Under the pieces are notes generated by a model. The model was not told the origin of the DNA and did no database searches. It saw only the letters and a list, made by a program, of their open reading frames with translations. Below are positions 25,700-34,222 of a stretch of 64,000 bases of DNA, one piece after another. Position 1 is the stretch's first letter, and every line of letters starts with the position of its first letter. Origin of the DNA: Peptoniphilus equinus (GTDB lineage Bacteria; Bacillota; Clostridia; Tissierellales; Peptoniphilaceae); NCBI RefSeq assembly GCF_027921445.1, contig NZ_CP115667.1, positions 434,001 to 498,000 on the forward strand. The letters run 5' to 3'. The position numbers and the translations under genes were made by a program.

Positions 25700-27034
25700 A
25701 TGGACGGAGCCGGAGGCTCGATACTTTTACAACTGTTACTCATTGCATTCTTAACCTATGTCAATGCTTTTTTTGCATCGGCAGAAATGGCTATGGTCTC
25801 GGCCAATCGCAATCGCATTCAACATCTCGCCGAGGAAGGCAACAAAAATGCCCGTACGCTTTTGCGTCTGTTGGAGAACCAAACGCGATTTCTCTCCACA
25901 ATTCAGGTGGGCATTACCTTTGCTAACTTTTTCTCTTCGGCATCGGCAGCGACCACTATCTCCGCCGTCTTTGCCAAGCAACTGGGCGGACTGGGCATTC
26001 CTTACGCATCGACGATAGCTATGATTCTCATCACCTTAGTCTTGTCTTACATCACCCTCGTGTGCGGCGAACTGGTACCGAAACGTATTGCACTGACCAA
26101 TGCCGATGATGTGGCGTTAAAGAGTGCGCCGGTTATCGGCGTGGTGTCCAAAATTGCCCTGCCTTTTGTCAAACTTCTCAGCTTTTCCACGACCATGCTG
26201 TTAAAACTCATCGGCAAATACTCGGAAGATGTAGAAGAAAAGATTTCAGAAGAAGAGCTCAAGGGTTATATTAAAGTTTCCACCGAGCAAGGCGTGATCA
26301 ACTCGGCAGGGGAAGCGATGATCGTCAACATTATGGAATTTGACGATACCATGGCCTATGAAATCATGACGCCGCGGACTTCCATTTATATGGTGGATTA
26401 TGATGAGTTCAGCACCGAGACCATTGTTGAGATTTTAAAAATGGGCTATTCCCGTGTGCCGGTATTTAAAGACAACAGAGATAACGTCATCGGAACTCTG
26501 TATATTAAAGACCTCTTCTACGACTACTCCAAAAACAATTACACCGAGATCAACATTGATAATGTCATTAAAGAACCTTACTTTGTCCCTGAGACTAAAA
26601 AAGTGGACAGCCTCTTAAAAGAACTTCAAATGAGCAAGAATTATGTTGCCATCTTGATTGATGAATACGGCGGCTTTTCCGGTATGGTCACTATGGAAGA
26701 TTTGGTCGAAGAGATTGTCGGGGAGATCGAAGACGAATATGACCATGAAGAACCCAGCATGGAAAAAGTCGGTGAAGCTACCTATCGTGTCGACGGTTTT
26801 ATGGAAATCGATGAAGTCAATGACGCTTTGGATCTGAAACTCTATTCCGAAAATCACGAGACCATTTCAGGACTGATGGTGGAACTGCTGGGGTATATCC
26901 CTGCAGAGACTGACGAAGGATTTAAAGTCACTTACGAAGACAGTGTGGAATTGACCGGCCTTCATGTGAAAGACAATCGTATCTCGTCCCTGGAACTGAA
27001 GCTCCTTCATCCGAAGCAAGATAAGGAATCATAA
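25700..27034 (+). CDS. CNNM/CorC (HlyC) family membrane transporter-like protein
   Basis: Membrane protein of the CNNM/CorC type, implicated in magnesium export or resistance. Length is 444 aa. The DUF21 transmembrane domain has four hydrophobic segments (about residues 1-150, with NAFFASAEMAMVSANRNR). A CBS pair (about 205-330, with MTPRTSIYMVD and VAILIDEYGGFSGMVTMEDL) and a C-terminal CorC_HlyC domain (about 350-435) follow. The older label hemolysin is not supported by function. Monocistronic, with its own promoter and a strong terminator. Confidence 0.92.
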   Translation: MDGAGGSILLQLLLIAFLTYVNAFFASAEMAMVSANRNRIQHLAEEGNKNARTLLRLLENQTRFLSTIQVGITFANFFSSASAATTISAVFAKQLGGLGIPYASTIAMILITLVLSYITLVCGELVPKRIALTNADDVALKSAPVIGVVSKIALPFVKLLSFSTTMLLKLIGKYSEDVEEKISEEELKGYIKVSTEQGVINSAGEAMIVNIMEFDDTMAYEIMTPRTSIYMVDYDEFSTETIVEILKMGYSRVPVFKDNRDNVIGTLYIKDLFYDYSKNNYTEINIDNVIKEPYFVPETKKVDSLLKELQMSKNYVAILIDEYGGFSGMVTMEDLVEEIVGEIEDEYDHEEPSMEKVGEATYRVDGFMEIDEVNDALDLKLYSENHETISGLMVELLGYIPAETDEGFKVTYEDSVELTGLHVKDNRISSLELKLLHPKQDKES

Positions 27035-27052
27035 TTGCAATGTGGCAGACAG

Positions 27053-27078
27053 AGACACTCACCGGAGTGTCTTTTTTG
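27053..27078 (+). terminator. Intrinsic terminator after CorC-like gene
   Basis: AGACACTC (27053-27060), ACCG loop, GAGTGTCT (27065-27072), then T6. Confidence 0.92.
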
Positions 27079-27227
27079 TTGTCTGCTGTTGTACAGCATT
27101 GAGCATGAGAGAGAAGCGGCAAGCCATAACATTTGATATAATGACATCACTACGGCGAAAGCCAGGACGTACAGCTCAACGAGAAAGCTGACACAGTTTA
27201 GAGAATGTAGATAATGGAGGTTAAGTA

Positions 27228-27746
27228 GTGCGCGTTTATGAGAATAAAGAGATCTTGAAAGCTGAAATACATAGAACATTTGAGGCATATATATCGGAAT
27301 TTGATACGATTCCGGAAGCATTAAAAGACAAAAGGGTTGATGATGTGGACAGAACGCCGGCTGAGAACCTGGCGTATCAAGTGGGGTGGACAAGCTTAAT
27401 TTTGAAGTGGGAAGACGATGAAAAAAAGGGACGTCCGGTCCAGACTCCGACAGATAACTTTAAATGGAATCAGCTCGGCGCGTTATATCAGTATTTCAAT
27501 GAGACCTATGGGACGTTATCTCTCCACGAGCTCAAAGGGAAGTTACATGACAATATTCATGCCATCTATGACATGATTGATTCGTTAAGTGAGGACGAAT
27601 TATTTAAACCCCATATGCGGCAATGGGCGGATGATGCGACCAAGACAGCGGTCTGGGAAGTGTATAAATTTATACATATAAATACCGTTGCGCCCTTCGG
27701 CACGTTTCGAACTAAAATCAGAAAATGGAAAAAACGTGCACTGTAG
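27228..27746 (+). CDS. ClbS/DfsB-family four-helix protein
   Basis: 172-residue protein of the ClbS/DfsB family (DinB-like four-helix bundle). E. coli ClbS opens the colibactin cyclopropane and protects the producer; most members, like this one, have unknown substrates. Family features are the N-terminal KEILKAEIHRTFEAYISE helix, the PAENLAYQVGWTSLILKWE segment, the PTDNFKWNQLGALY motif and the late PFGTFRTKIRKWKK end. GTG start at 27228 with GGAGG 9 bases upstream. It stands alone with no biosynthetic genes nearby, so a general protective role is possible but unproven. Confidence 0.82.
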   Translation: MRVYENKEILKAEIHRTFEAYISEFDTIPEALKDKRVDDVDRTPAENLAYQVGWTSLILKWEDDEKKGRPVQTPTDNFKWNQLGALYQYFNETYGTLSLHELKGKLHDNIHAIYDMIDSLSEDELFKPHMRQWADDATKTAVWEVYKFIHINTVAPFGTFRTKIRKWKKRAL

Positions 27747-27851
27747 TGCAGGCTTGGCAACCCTCAGTAATCCGTGTGCATTGATGTGCCATGAACAGGA
27801 TGAGAAGGGATGCTTTGCAGCTTCAGGCATTGACTTTAGCAGGAGATCTTT

Positions 27852-27977
27852 GTGAAGGGAAGATGCCTTTTAAGAGACGGACGATGGTCTATGGGCAGTT
27901 TAACGGACCGGACTTGTTATGAGGGCCAAAACTATGTAAAGCTCGGTGTCCTAAGTGATGTCGGGCTTATGTTATAA
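27852..27977 (+). CDS. Possible 41-residue peptide of unknown function
   Basis: GTG-started frame with AGGAG 6 bases upstream (27841-27845), ending in TAA that overlaps the -10 box of the next gene. The peptide has two Cys and no membrane segment. I do not recognise it. The ribosome-site spacing is good but the frame is short, so it could be chance; ribosome profiling or conservation would be needed to accept it. Confidence 0.25.
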   Translation: MKGRCLLRDGRWSMGSLTDRTCYEGQNYVKLGVLSDVGLML

Positions 27978-27984
27978 TGAGGCC

Positions 27985-28719
27985 ATGATGGGTTTAATTT
28001 TTTTATTGATCATAATGTATTGGTATACGCAGCTTGCCGTGGTGCGGGTGCGTCATGTCTATGTCAGTGATTCGCGCCTTAAGGAGTCGGTGACGTTGGT
28101 TCAAATCTCCGACTTCCATAATAACGTCCTGGCGCTTCGGCGACCGTTGCTCAAAAAGCTCAAGGCGATGGCACCGGATGCCGTCGTCTTTACCGGTGAT
28201 TGCATCAATCGTCACACGACAGACCCCGGTGCATTTGAAGCATTAGCGCTAGCATTTGAGGGCGTGCCGAGGTTTTATGTGAGCGGCAATCACGAAGTGG
28301 AAAACCGTGTCGTGGATATGGCGCGCTTATGCCGAAAGTGTCACATAATCGATCTTGCCGGTAAGACGGCATCGGTGAAAGGTGTGACGTTGTACGGTGA
28401 GAGCTTTGCAGGACGTCAGTTCCAAGATATCGGAGGCGGATATGCGGTGCTTCTTGTGCACAATCCCTATCAGTTTATTAAAGCGCCCAGGGATTACGAC
28501 GTGGTGCTGTCAGGGCACACTCACGGCGGTCAGGTTCGGTTGCCGTGGCTAGGACAGATTATCGACCATGGCCCCACGCTCTTTCCCAAATATTCCAAAG
28601 GTTGGTATCAGGTGGGCAAGTCGAAGCTGTATATTGACTCAGGCGCAGGACAACACTTGTATTTCAGACTATGGAATCCTGTCCAGGTGACGGTGGTACA
28701 TTTGACAGGCGAGGTATGA
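27985..28719 (+). CDS. Membrane-anchored metallophosphoesterase (YkuE/YaeI type)
   Basis: Calcineurin-like phosphoesterase, about 244 aa, with an N-terminal membrane anchor (LIFLLIIMYWYTQLAVV). Metal-site motifs are complete: D-x-H in QISDFHNN, GD in FTGDCINR, GNHE in VSGNHEVE and GHTHGGQ near the C-terminus. Relatives such as YkuE and YaeI act on membrane-linked substrates; the substrate here is unknown. Two adjacent ATGs (27985, 27988) are possible starts. An extended -10 box TGTTATAAT (27970-27978) puts the likely transcript start almost on the first ATG, so the leader would be extremely short. Confidence 0.85.
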   Translation: MMGLIFLLIIMYWYTQLAVVRVRHVYVSDSRLKESVTLVQISDFHNNVLALRRPLLKKLKAMAPDAVVFTGDCINRHTTDPGAFEALALAFEGVPRFYVSGNHEVENRVVDMARLCRKCHIIDLAGKTASVKGVTLYGESFAGRQFQDIGGGYAVLLVHNPYQFIKAPRDYDVVLSGHTHGGQVRLPWLGQIIDHGPTLFPKYSKGWYQVGKSKLYIDSGAGQHLYFRLWNPVQVTVVHLTGEV

Positions 28720-28987
28720 GCTTTGGGTGTGCCGCGATGTGCCCGTGACCTGAATTCTGTTGAGTTTATGACACATTCAAAAGTGTTTAGAACGGATGTG
28801 GCGTCAACACCACGAGCCAGATCAAAAAGCGGTCTGTCTCGTTATCCATAACACAATGTTTTAGTGTGTATGTTTAAATGATTAAGGTGGTTGTTGGCTA
28901 AAATCTATCACTTAAATGGTGCAAATTTAATCAAGATCTGATAGAATTACATTGTATGTAGAAACTACTGTAATTAGGAGGTATTTT

Positions 28988-29530
28988 ATGAATCACATGA
29001 CTAGCGACAATCTTAGATCAGCATTTGGCGGCGAATCCCAAGCTCACATGAGATATAGAATCTGGGGTAATCTTGCAAAAAAAGAAGGCAAAGAAAATAT
29101 TGCACGTCTTTTCTTAGCAACTTCTGATGCAGAACAAGTTCACGCAACGCTTCACTTCAACGCACTTCGCGATGTAGCCGGTGATTTCCCTGTAACATCT
29201 ATGGCAGGTTTCGGTATCGGTTCTTTAAAAGAAAACTTGGAAGGCGCAAAGGGCGGCGAAGTTTTTGAATATACTCAAATGTATCCGGCTTACATAGCTG
29301 TTGCAGAAATGCAAGGTGAGGACGAAGCTGTTAAAGCTATGCGTTATGCTATCGAAGCTGAAAAGGTACACGCAGAACGCTATCAAGCAGCTATCGATGC
29401 TGTTGAGGCAGGTAAAGACTTGGAAGTTGAAACGGTTAAACTTTGCCCTGTCTGCGGTTATATTGCTTTTGAAGATGTGGAAACTTGCCCACTTTGCGGT
29501 TGCAAATCCGGTCTTTTCGTAGAATATTAA
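28988..29530 (+). CDS. Rubrerythrin
   Basis: Non-haem di-iron protein that reduces hydrogen peroxide in anaerobes. Length is 180 aa from the ATG at 28988, which has TAGGAGG 6 bases upstream. The N-terminal ferritin-like domain begins ESQAHMRYRIWGNLAKKEG and contains the later EAEKVHAERYQAA helix with di-iron ligands. The C-terminal rubredoxin-like domain has two Cys pairs, CPVCGY and CPLCGC. It stands alone with a UUCG terminator, consistent with an abundant stress protein. No PerR box was recognised upstream. Its presence supports an anaerobic lifestyle. Confidence 0.95.
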   Translation: MNHMTSDNLRSAFGGESQAHMRYRIWGNLAKKEGKENIARLFLATSDAEQVHATLHFNALRDVAGDFPVTSMAGFGIGSLKENLEGAKGGEVFEYTQMYPAYIAVAEMQGEDEAVKAMRYAIEAEKVHAERYQAAIDAVEAGKDLEVETVKLCPVCGYIAFEDVETCPLCGCKSGLFVEY

Positions 29531-29536
29531 GTTAGA

Positions 29537-29560
29537 AAATAGCCTTCGGGCTATTTTTTT
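29537..29560 (+). terminator. Intrinsic terminator (UUCG loop) after rubrerythrin
   Basis: AAATAGCC (29537-29544), TTCG, GGCTATTT (29549-29556), then T. Confidence 0.92.
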
Positions 29561-29629
29561 ACATTGATGACTGAATGATGACAAAGTCTAAAAGGTTGCC
29601 ATGTTCGAGAGTTTTCGCGTCATAGAGTG

Positions 29630-29658
29630 TTGACTTTATCATATCAAATTGCTACTAT
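29630..29658 (+). promoter_or_regulatory. Promoter of the YerC-like gene
   Basis: TTGACT at 29630-29635, 17-base spacer, TACTAT at 29653-29658. Confidence 0.6.
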
Positions 29659-29692
29659 AAAATTGTTGGACAGTCTATACAAGGAGGCAACT

Positions 29693-30007
29693 ATGTACAA
29701 TTCTAAAATTAAAAGTGAGCAGGCTGACGGCTTATTTGACGCAGTGTTATCCCTGGAAACTCGGGAAGAATGCTACAGATTTTTCGAAGATATCTGTACT
29801 GTTAAAGAAATTCAAGCCATTGCACAACGTCTGCACGTTGTAAAACTGCTTATTAAAAACAAAACGTATCACGAAATTGAAAAGGAGACCGGCGCAAGCA
29901 CCGCGACTATTTCGCGGATCAATCGCAGCTTACACTATGGATCCGACGGCTACAAATTGGTTCTCGATCGCCTCAATTTCCTCGATGATGCGGACAAAGA
30001 AGATTGA
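29693..30007 (+). CDS. TrpR-like YerC/YecD family DNA-binding protein
   Basis: 104-residue HTH protein of the YerC/YecD family, related in fold to TrpR. The ATG at 29693 follows AAGGAGG; the frame is open upstream but lacks a site. The middle segment CTVKEIQAIAQRLHVVKLL and the recognition region YHEIEKETGASTATISRINRSL (about 60-82) are diagnostic. Targets are not known for most members. Monocistronic, with a promoter upstream and a shared hairpin downstream facing the minus-strand rqcH. Confidence 0.88.
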   Translation: MYNSKIKSEQADGLFDAVLSLETREECYRFFEDICTVKEIQAIAQRLHVVKLLIKNKTYHEIEKETGASTATISRINRSLHYGSDGYKLVLDRLNFLDDADKED

Positions 30008-30028
30008 ATTTGCGGCTTTGGCCGCTAA

Positions 30029-30060
30029 GAAAGCCCTTACTGAAAAGTAAGGGCTTTTTG
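30029..30060. terminator. Convergent terminator between YerC-like gene and rqcH
   Basis: AAAGCCCTTACT (30030-30041), GAAA tetraloop, AGTAAGGGCTTT (30046-30057), then T; the A run on the left gives a T tail on the minus strand, so it can serve both genes. Confidence 0.88.
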
Positions 30061-30062
30061 TG

Positions 30063-31754
30063 TCATTGTTTGACAATAATGGTTTTAAAGTTGGTGTAAG
30101 TGACCAGTCCCGGCATTTTTGCCGGATGGCGTTTGACATACTTGACGAACGTGTAATCTACAGGCACGTTGTTGGAGCGATTTTGGCCGGAGTGGGCCGC
30201 GGCCAGGGCGGCGGCAGCTTTGAGGTTGTCGTCGGTGTATTGGGCCGCCTTTAGGATGACGTGAGACCCGGGTGCATTTTGCACGTGGAACCAAAGATCA
30301 TCTTTATGGGCAAATTTATGAGTGAGGAAGTCGTTTTGATGATTGTTCTTTCCCACGTAGCATATGCCATCGGACACGGGGACTTCCAAATACTTGGAAG
30401 CTTTGGACTTTTTCTTAGCACTTTGTTTTTTCAGGTAGCCCATGTCCATCAGTTCGTCTTTAATGGCATCCACGTCTTCTGCGGTTCCGGCCAAGGACAG
30501 GTTTGATACCACGCTGTGTAAATAGGCAATGCTGTTTTTCGTATGGTCCAGTTCTTCGGTGAGTTTGTTATAAGCATTTTTTAACTTGCCATAGCGCTTA
30601 TAGTATTTGTTGGCGTTGCCTTGGGGGGAGAGGAGGGGATCTAATTTGATGGTGATGGGCTGCATCGCGTCAAAGAAGTTTTCCACCGTGACTTCGTCGG
30701 CACCTTCCTCAATGCGGTAGAGGTTGGAGGCAATGAGATCGGCATAGATTTTATACTTTTCTCTGGCTTGAGCCTGTTCAAACTCTTTGAGTTGCTTGGA
30801 CAGTTTATTTTCTTCCCGCTTCAATAAACTGCTCAGCTTCTTGTGGAGCTCGGAGGACTTGTCCTTGACCACCTGATGGGTGATCTTTCGGGCGTAGTAG
30901 GTGTCGGCAAGGATACTTAAGTTGTCAAAACCTGTTTTTGAAGCGTCGTTATAATGGGTGAGCTCAAGGGGGGCATAGTCGATGAGTGTGCCGTTCTCCT
31001 CGATCAGAAGCGGCGTGTAGTGATGAGCTTTCACAGGTGCGAGGACGTCGTAAAAGGCCGTCCTGAGGGCAGTCAGTTCATCGGCACTCAAGCTGTTCAG
31101 GGGTCGGTCTTCATCCAACGATGCCCGGCAGCACATTTCCCGAATGACGATAGGTCCCAGTCCCATAAAGCTTGTGATAAAGGATTGACGAAGGGACTTT
31201 GAAGTGATCTCCAGCGCTTCAAAGGCGTTGTCGTCCAAGGGGTTGGTACCCCTTACGATGTCGTCGTTGGTGTAAGTGAGACCGGGGAGGACTTCACGTA
31301 CTGACGACATGGTGCGATTGACTCGGCGGATGGCATCCAGAATGACATGAGTTTTGCCATCGATGAGAATGATGTTGGAATGTTTACCCATAAGTTCCAC
31401 CACCAGAGTGCGGGCGACTTCAAATTGAAGTTCGTCCCGACTCATGACGTGGATAAAGAGAATCCGATCCATGGCCACTTGCTCCACACCGGTGACTTTA
31501 AAGCCTTCCAGGTGTTTTCGAAGGAGCATACAAAAGGTGGGCGGTGTGGTCGGATTGTTAAAGTCTACGTCGGTAAAGTGAATTCTGGGCGTGGCGGAAC
31601 TCACATCGAGAAGGAGTTTCTTTTTTTCGCCGTCGATGCGAAAGACGAGAATGATTTTATCCTTTGAGACTTGGTAAATTTTTTCTATTTTTTTATTGAT
31701 TAAGCTTTGAAGGTCGTGGGTGATCCCTCGAAGCATGATTCCATCGTAAGCCAT
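30063..31754 (-). CDS. rqcH: Ribosome-associated quality control protein RqcH (NFACT family)
   Basis: Binds stalled 50S subunits carrying peptidyl-tRNA and recruits tRNA-Ala to add C-terminal Ala tails that mark the chain for degradation. Length is 563 aa. NFACT-N lies at the start (MAYDGIMLRGITHDL), with the conserved Asp-Arg pair at about residues 96-97 (AMDRILF) needed for tailing in Bacillus. Helix-hairpin-helix and coiled-coil parts (about 290-430) follow, and the C-terminal NFACT-R (DUF814) domain has YVGKNNHQND and LWFHVQNAPGSHVI. The older annotation as fibronectin-binding protein is misleading. The minus-strand promoter has an extended -10 box TGTTATAAT (31779-31771). Confidence 0.94.
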   Translation of the reverse strand: MAYDGIMLRGITHDLQSLINKKIEKIYQVSKDKIILVFRIDGEKKKLLLDVSSATPRIHFTDVDFNNPTTPPTFCMLLRKHLEGFKVTGVEQVAMDRILFIHVMSRDELQFEVARTLVVELMGKHSNIILIDGKTHVILDAIRRVNRTMSSVREVLPGLTYTNDDIVRGTNPLDDNAFEALEITSKSLRQSFITSFMGLGPIVIREMCCRASLDEDRPLNSLSADELTALRTAFYDVLAPVKAHHYTPLLIEENGTLIDYAPLELTHYNDASKTGFDNLSILADTYYARKITHQVVKDKSSELHKKLSSLLKREENKLSKQLKEFEQAQAREKYKIYADLIASNLYRIEEGADEVTVENFFDAMQPITIKLDPLLSPQGNANKYYKRYGKLKNAYNKLTEELDHTKNSIAYLHSVVSNLSLAGTAEDVDAIKDELMDMGYLKKQSAKKKSKASKYLEVPVSDGICYVGKNNHQNDFLTHKFAHKDDLWFHVQNAPGSHVILKAAQYTDDNLKAAAALAAAHSGQNRSNNVPVDYTFVKYVKRHPAKMPGLVTYTNFKTIIVKQ

Positions 31755-31770
31755 ATGTCACCTCTAACGT

Positions 31771-31779
31771 ATTATAACA
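31771..31779 (-). promoter_or_regulatory. Extended -10 promoter of rqcH
   Basis: TGTTATAAT on the minus strand, about 17 bases before the ATG, without a clear -35 box at the right distance; GAGGTG serves as ribosome site. Confidence 0.55.
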
Positions 31780-31795
31780 CACCCCGGTCGGGCAA

Positions 31796-31821
31796 TAAAA
31801 ATCCCCGGTGAGCCCGGGGGA
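31796..31821 (-). terminator. Terminator after folD
   Basis: CCCCGG and CCGGGG arms (31803-31808, 31814-31819) with a 5-base loop, followed on the minus strand by ATTTTTATT. Confidence 0.85.
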
Positions 31822-31829
31822 CGCTATCT

Positions 31830-32630
31830 TTATCTGTTGACAATGCTCTCAAGAAGCATGAGACTGGTGAGGCTTCCGATGCCGCCGGGGACAGGGGAGT
31901 AAGCTTCCAGGAGATCTAGAGTTTGAGACTTTAAGTCGCCGGTGAGTTTACCTGAGGCACTGCGTGCAATGCCGATGTCAATGGCAACCGCCCCATCTTT
32001 AAAGTAGGAACCGTCGAAGTATTCACTCTGTCCTGTGGCGGTAAAGACAAAGTCCGCCTTTTGAGTGTAGGCTTTTAAATCGACTGTTTTGTCATGGCAT
32101 ATCGTGACCGTTGCACCTTCTGCCAGAAGGAGCATGGCCAATGGCTTGCCCACCACATTGGAGTGGTTGACAATGACGCAGTTTTTACCTTGTAAGGTGT
32201 AGCCGTAGTAATGGAGAAGCTCCATTGATGCTTTCGGCGCCAGAGGAACAAAACCTGAGGTGTCACCCATATAGAGTTTAGCACTGTTTAAAGGGTTCAT
32301 GCAGTCCACATCTTTGTTGGGATCGATCGCGAGGTTAAGGGCCTGTTCGTTGATGGATGGCGGAAGGGGACGAAAGATGAGAATGCCGTGGATGGTCGCA
32401 TCGTAGTTCAGACGCTCCACGGTCTCCAAAGCCTCATTAGGGCTCGCGTCAATGACTTCCACGGACATACCGATTTTATCGGCGGTGGTTTGGATGCCTT
32501 TTAGGTAGGCGGCATTGCCGGGATTATCTTCGAAGCGGACGACGGCAAGGCGGCGGGGACGCCGAGTGAGTGATGCGCTCAGATGTTGTATCTTTTCGTC
32601 GTAAAGTGGTTGTGCCTTTAATAATTTCAT
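31830..32630 (-). CDS. folD: FolD-like methylenetetrahydrofolate dehydrogenase with altered cyclohydrolase site
   Basis: Folate C1 enzyme of the FolD family, 266 aa (usual 280-300). Family marks are YDATIHGILIFRPLP, NKDVDCMNP, the NADP-binding NHSNVVGKPLAMLLLAEGAT and PVPGGIGSLTSLML. However the catalytic lysine of the Y-x3-K motif (E. coli Tyr50/Lys54) is Ile46 here (AAYLKGIQ), the conserved Gln98 of VQLPLP is Phe86, and the PCTPxG motif reads PLAPKA. Cyclohydrolase activity should be lost or weakened, leaving at most a dehydrogenase; a separate FchA cyclohydrolase elsewhere could take over. Own ribosome site AAGGAG; terminated before rqcH. The family call is firm, the activity is not. Confidence 0.82.
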   Translation of the reverse strand: MKLLKAQPLYDEKIQHLSASLTRRPRRLAVVRFEDNPGNAAYLKGIQTTADKIGMSVEVIDASPNEALETVERLNYDATIHGILIFRPLPPSINEQALNLAIDPNKDVDCMNPLNSAKLYMGDTSGFVPLAPKASMELLHYYGYTLQGKNCVIVNHSNVVGKPLAMLLLAEGATVTICHDKTVDLKAYTQKADFVFTATGQSEYFDGSYFKDGAVAIDIGIARSASGKLTGDLKSQTLDLLEAYSPVPGGIGSLTSLMLLESIVNR

Positions 32631-32780
32631 GACTTCTCCTTGATGCTGTTCTTAGATTAAGTATACCATTGAATGGCAACGGCTTGAATGAGAACTTTAA
32701 AAAGGCGGAAGAAAGACTACCCTAAAGGCTAGGCACAGGCGGTTGAATGAGGTATACTTAGATCGTGGAACCCAACCCTT

Positions 32781-32808
32781 AGTCGGAGCCTTGCTGCTCC
32801 GGCTTTTT
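32781..32808 (+). terminator. Terminator-like hairpin upstream of htrA
   Basis: GTCGGAGC (32782-32789) pairs with GCTCCGGC (32796-32803) with one G-U pair, then T5. No plus-strand gene precedes it (folD runs the other way). A TATACT box at 32753-32758 could start a very short transcript, so it may be an attenuator in the htrA leader or the end of a small RNA. Confidence 0.6.
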
Positions 32809-32926
32809 CATATACGCCGTCTTTTCTTTTAAGAAGGTAAAGCTTAGGGAGCTTTTAAACATTATTTCACAAATATTTCACGAATAAAATATAAACTCAA
32901 AGTAAGGAAGAAAGAAGGAGGTAAGT

Positions 32927-34111
32927 ATGCAAACCAATAACAATCGCTATAAAAAGAAACAGTCCACACCGATCATTCTCATTTTAGTTGTGGCCATTTT
33001 AGGTAGTGTACTGGGTTCAGCTATTACGTATGCAGTTTTAAATGAACAAAGGGGTGCAGACATTGAGGCCGCCACATCTCAGCCCGTCACCATTCAGGCT
33101 TCCACAGAGACGACGGTGGCGGAAGCTGTGGCTCAAAAGGCCATTCCGTCGACAGTTGGCATCACGACGGAAGGCACCGTGGATTCCGTCTTCGGTCAAG
33201 TTCAAGCCGGCGGGACCGGCTCAGGGGTCATTATTGATGCAGGCGGTTACATTTTAACCAATGCCCACGTGGTCAAATTAAACGGAAAATCTGCTGACAA
33301 TGTGAGCGTCCTGTTAAACGACGGACAAACCGTCAAAGCGAAGCCGATTTGGGTGGATTCGTCCATTGATATTGCAATTATAAAAGTGGATACGGACAAA
33401 AAGTTGGTGGCGGCCGAGCTGGGTGATTCGGATAAGTTAAACATTGGTGAGCCGGCTATCGCAATCGGCAATCCCTTTGATCTGGCCTTTCAACGTACGG
33501 TCACGCAAGGGATTGTCTCCGGACTCAATCGCTACATGGGTCAGGTCAACGGCGGCGGCTATATGAGCGGACTCATTCAAACGGATGCGTCCATCAATCC
33601 GGGCAACTCCGGCGGCCCGCTCCTCAATCAAGAAGGCAAGGTCATCGGGATTAATACGGTGAAGGTCAATACGGCAGAAGGGTTGGGTTTTGCCATTCCA
33701 ATCAATTCGCTGAAACCGATTATTAAAGAAGTCATTGAAACTGGCAACTACCGCGTGGTATCGTTGGGCGTCCAGTCCATTGATATGGCTCAGGCCAAAG
33801 CGATGTACAACATTCGCACCAATGTGGAGGGCGGCATTTTAGTGCTTGGAGTCATTGATGACACACCGGCAGCTGCAGCCGGTCTCAAACGCGGCGATGT
33901 CATTCTCTCCATGGACGGGGAGAAGCTGCAAAGCGCCAATAACTTGAAAGCAGTTCTCTATAAGTATCAAGTGGGGTCTGCTGCCGAGCTGGAAATTTTA
34001 CGTGATGGGAAGGTGCAAAAGGTGCAGGTGACGTTCTCCGAGTATTCCGTCTCTGACGATGCGGAAGCCAACAAGGACAACCGCTTTATGCTACCGGATA
34101 TAGAACAGTAA
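32927..34111 (+). CDS. htrA: Membrane-anchored HtrA/DegP-type serine protease
   Basis: Envelope quality-control protease. Length is 394 aa. After a basic start a single transmembrane anchor (PIILILVVAILGSVLGSAI) places the rest outside. The trypsin-like domain has the catalytic triad His in TNAHVVK (about 113), Asp in SSIDIAIIKVD (about 147) and Ser in NPGNSGGPL (about 228). One PDZ domain follows (about 285-375, LGVIDDTPAAAAGLKRGD). AAGGAGG precedes the ATG and a clear terminator follows, so it is monocistronic. A hairpin with T tail in the leader may add control. CssRS-like regulation is not testable here. Confidence 0.94.
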   Translation: MQTNNNRYKKKQSTPIILILVVAILGSVLGSAITYAVLNEQRGADIEAATSQPVTIQASTETTVAEAVAQKAIPSTVGITTEGTVDSVFGQVQAGGTGSGVIIDAGGYILTNAHVVKLNGKSADNVSVLLNDGQTVKAKPIWVDSSIDIAIIKVDTDKKLVAAELGDSDKLNIGEPAIAIGNPFDLAFQRTVTQGIVSGLNRYMGQVNGGGYMSGLIQTDASINPGNSGGPLLNQEGKVIGINTVKVNTAEGLGFAIPINSLKPIIKEVIETGNYRVVSLGVQSIDMAQAKAMYNIRTNVEGGILVLGVIDDTPAAAAGLKRGDVILSMDGEKLQSANNLKAVLYKYQVGSAAELEILRDGKVQKVQVTFSEYSVSDDAEANKDNRFMLPDIEQ

Positions 34112-34118
34112 AAAATCA

Positions 34119-34148
34119 GGAACTGCTGTAAAAGGCAGTTCTTTTTTG
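34119..34148 (+). terminator. Intrinsic terminator after htrA
   Basis: GAACTGC (34120-34126) pairs with GCAGTTC (34135-34141), then T6. Confidence 0.9.
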
Positions 34149-34222
34149 ATAAAATTTGAGATAATCAGAGCAGGACTAGACCGCAAGGAAGCATTGATGA
34201 GAGAAGACAAAAGGGAGTTGTT

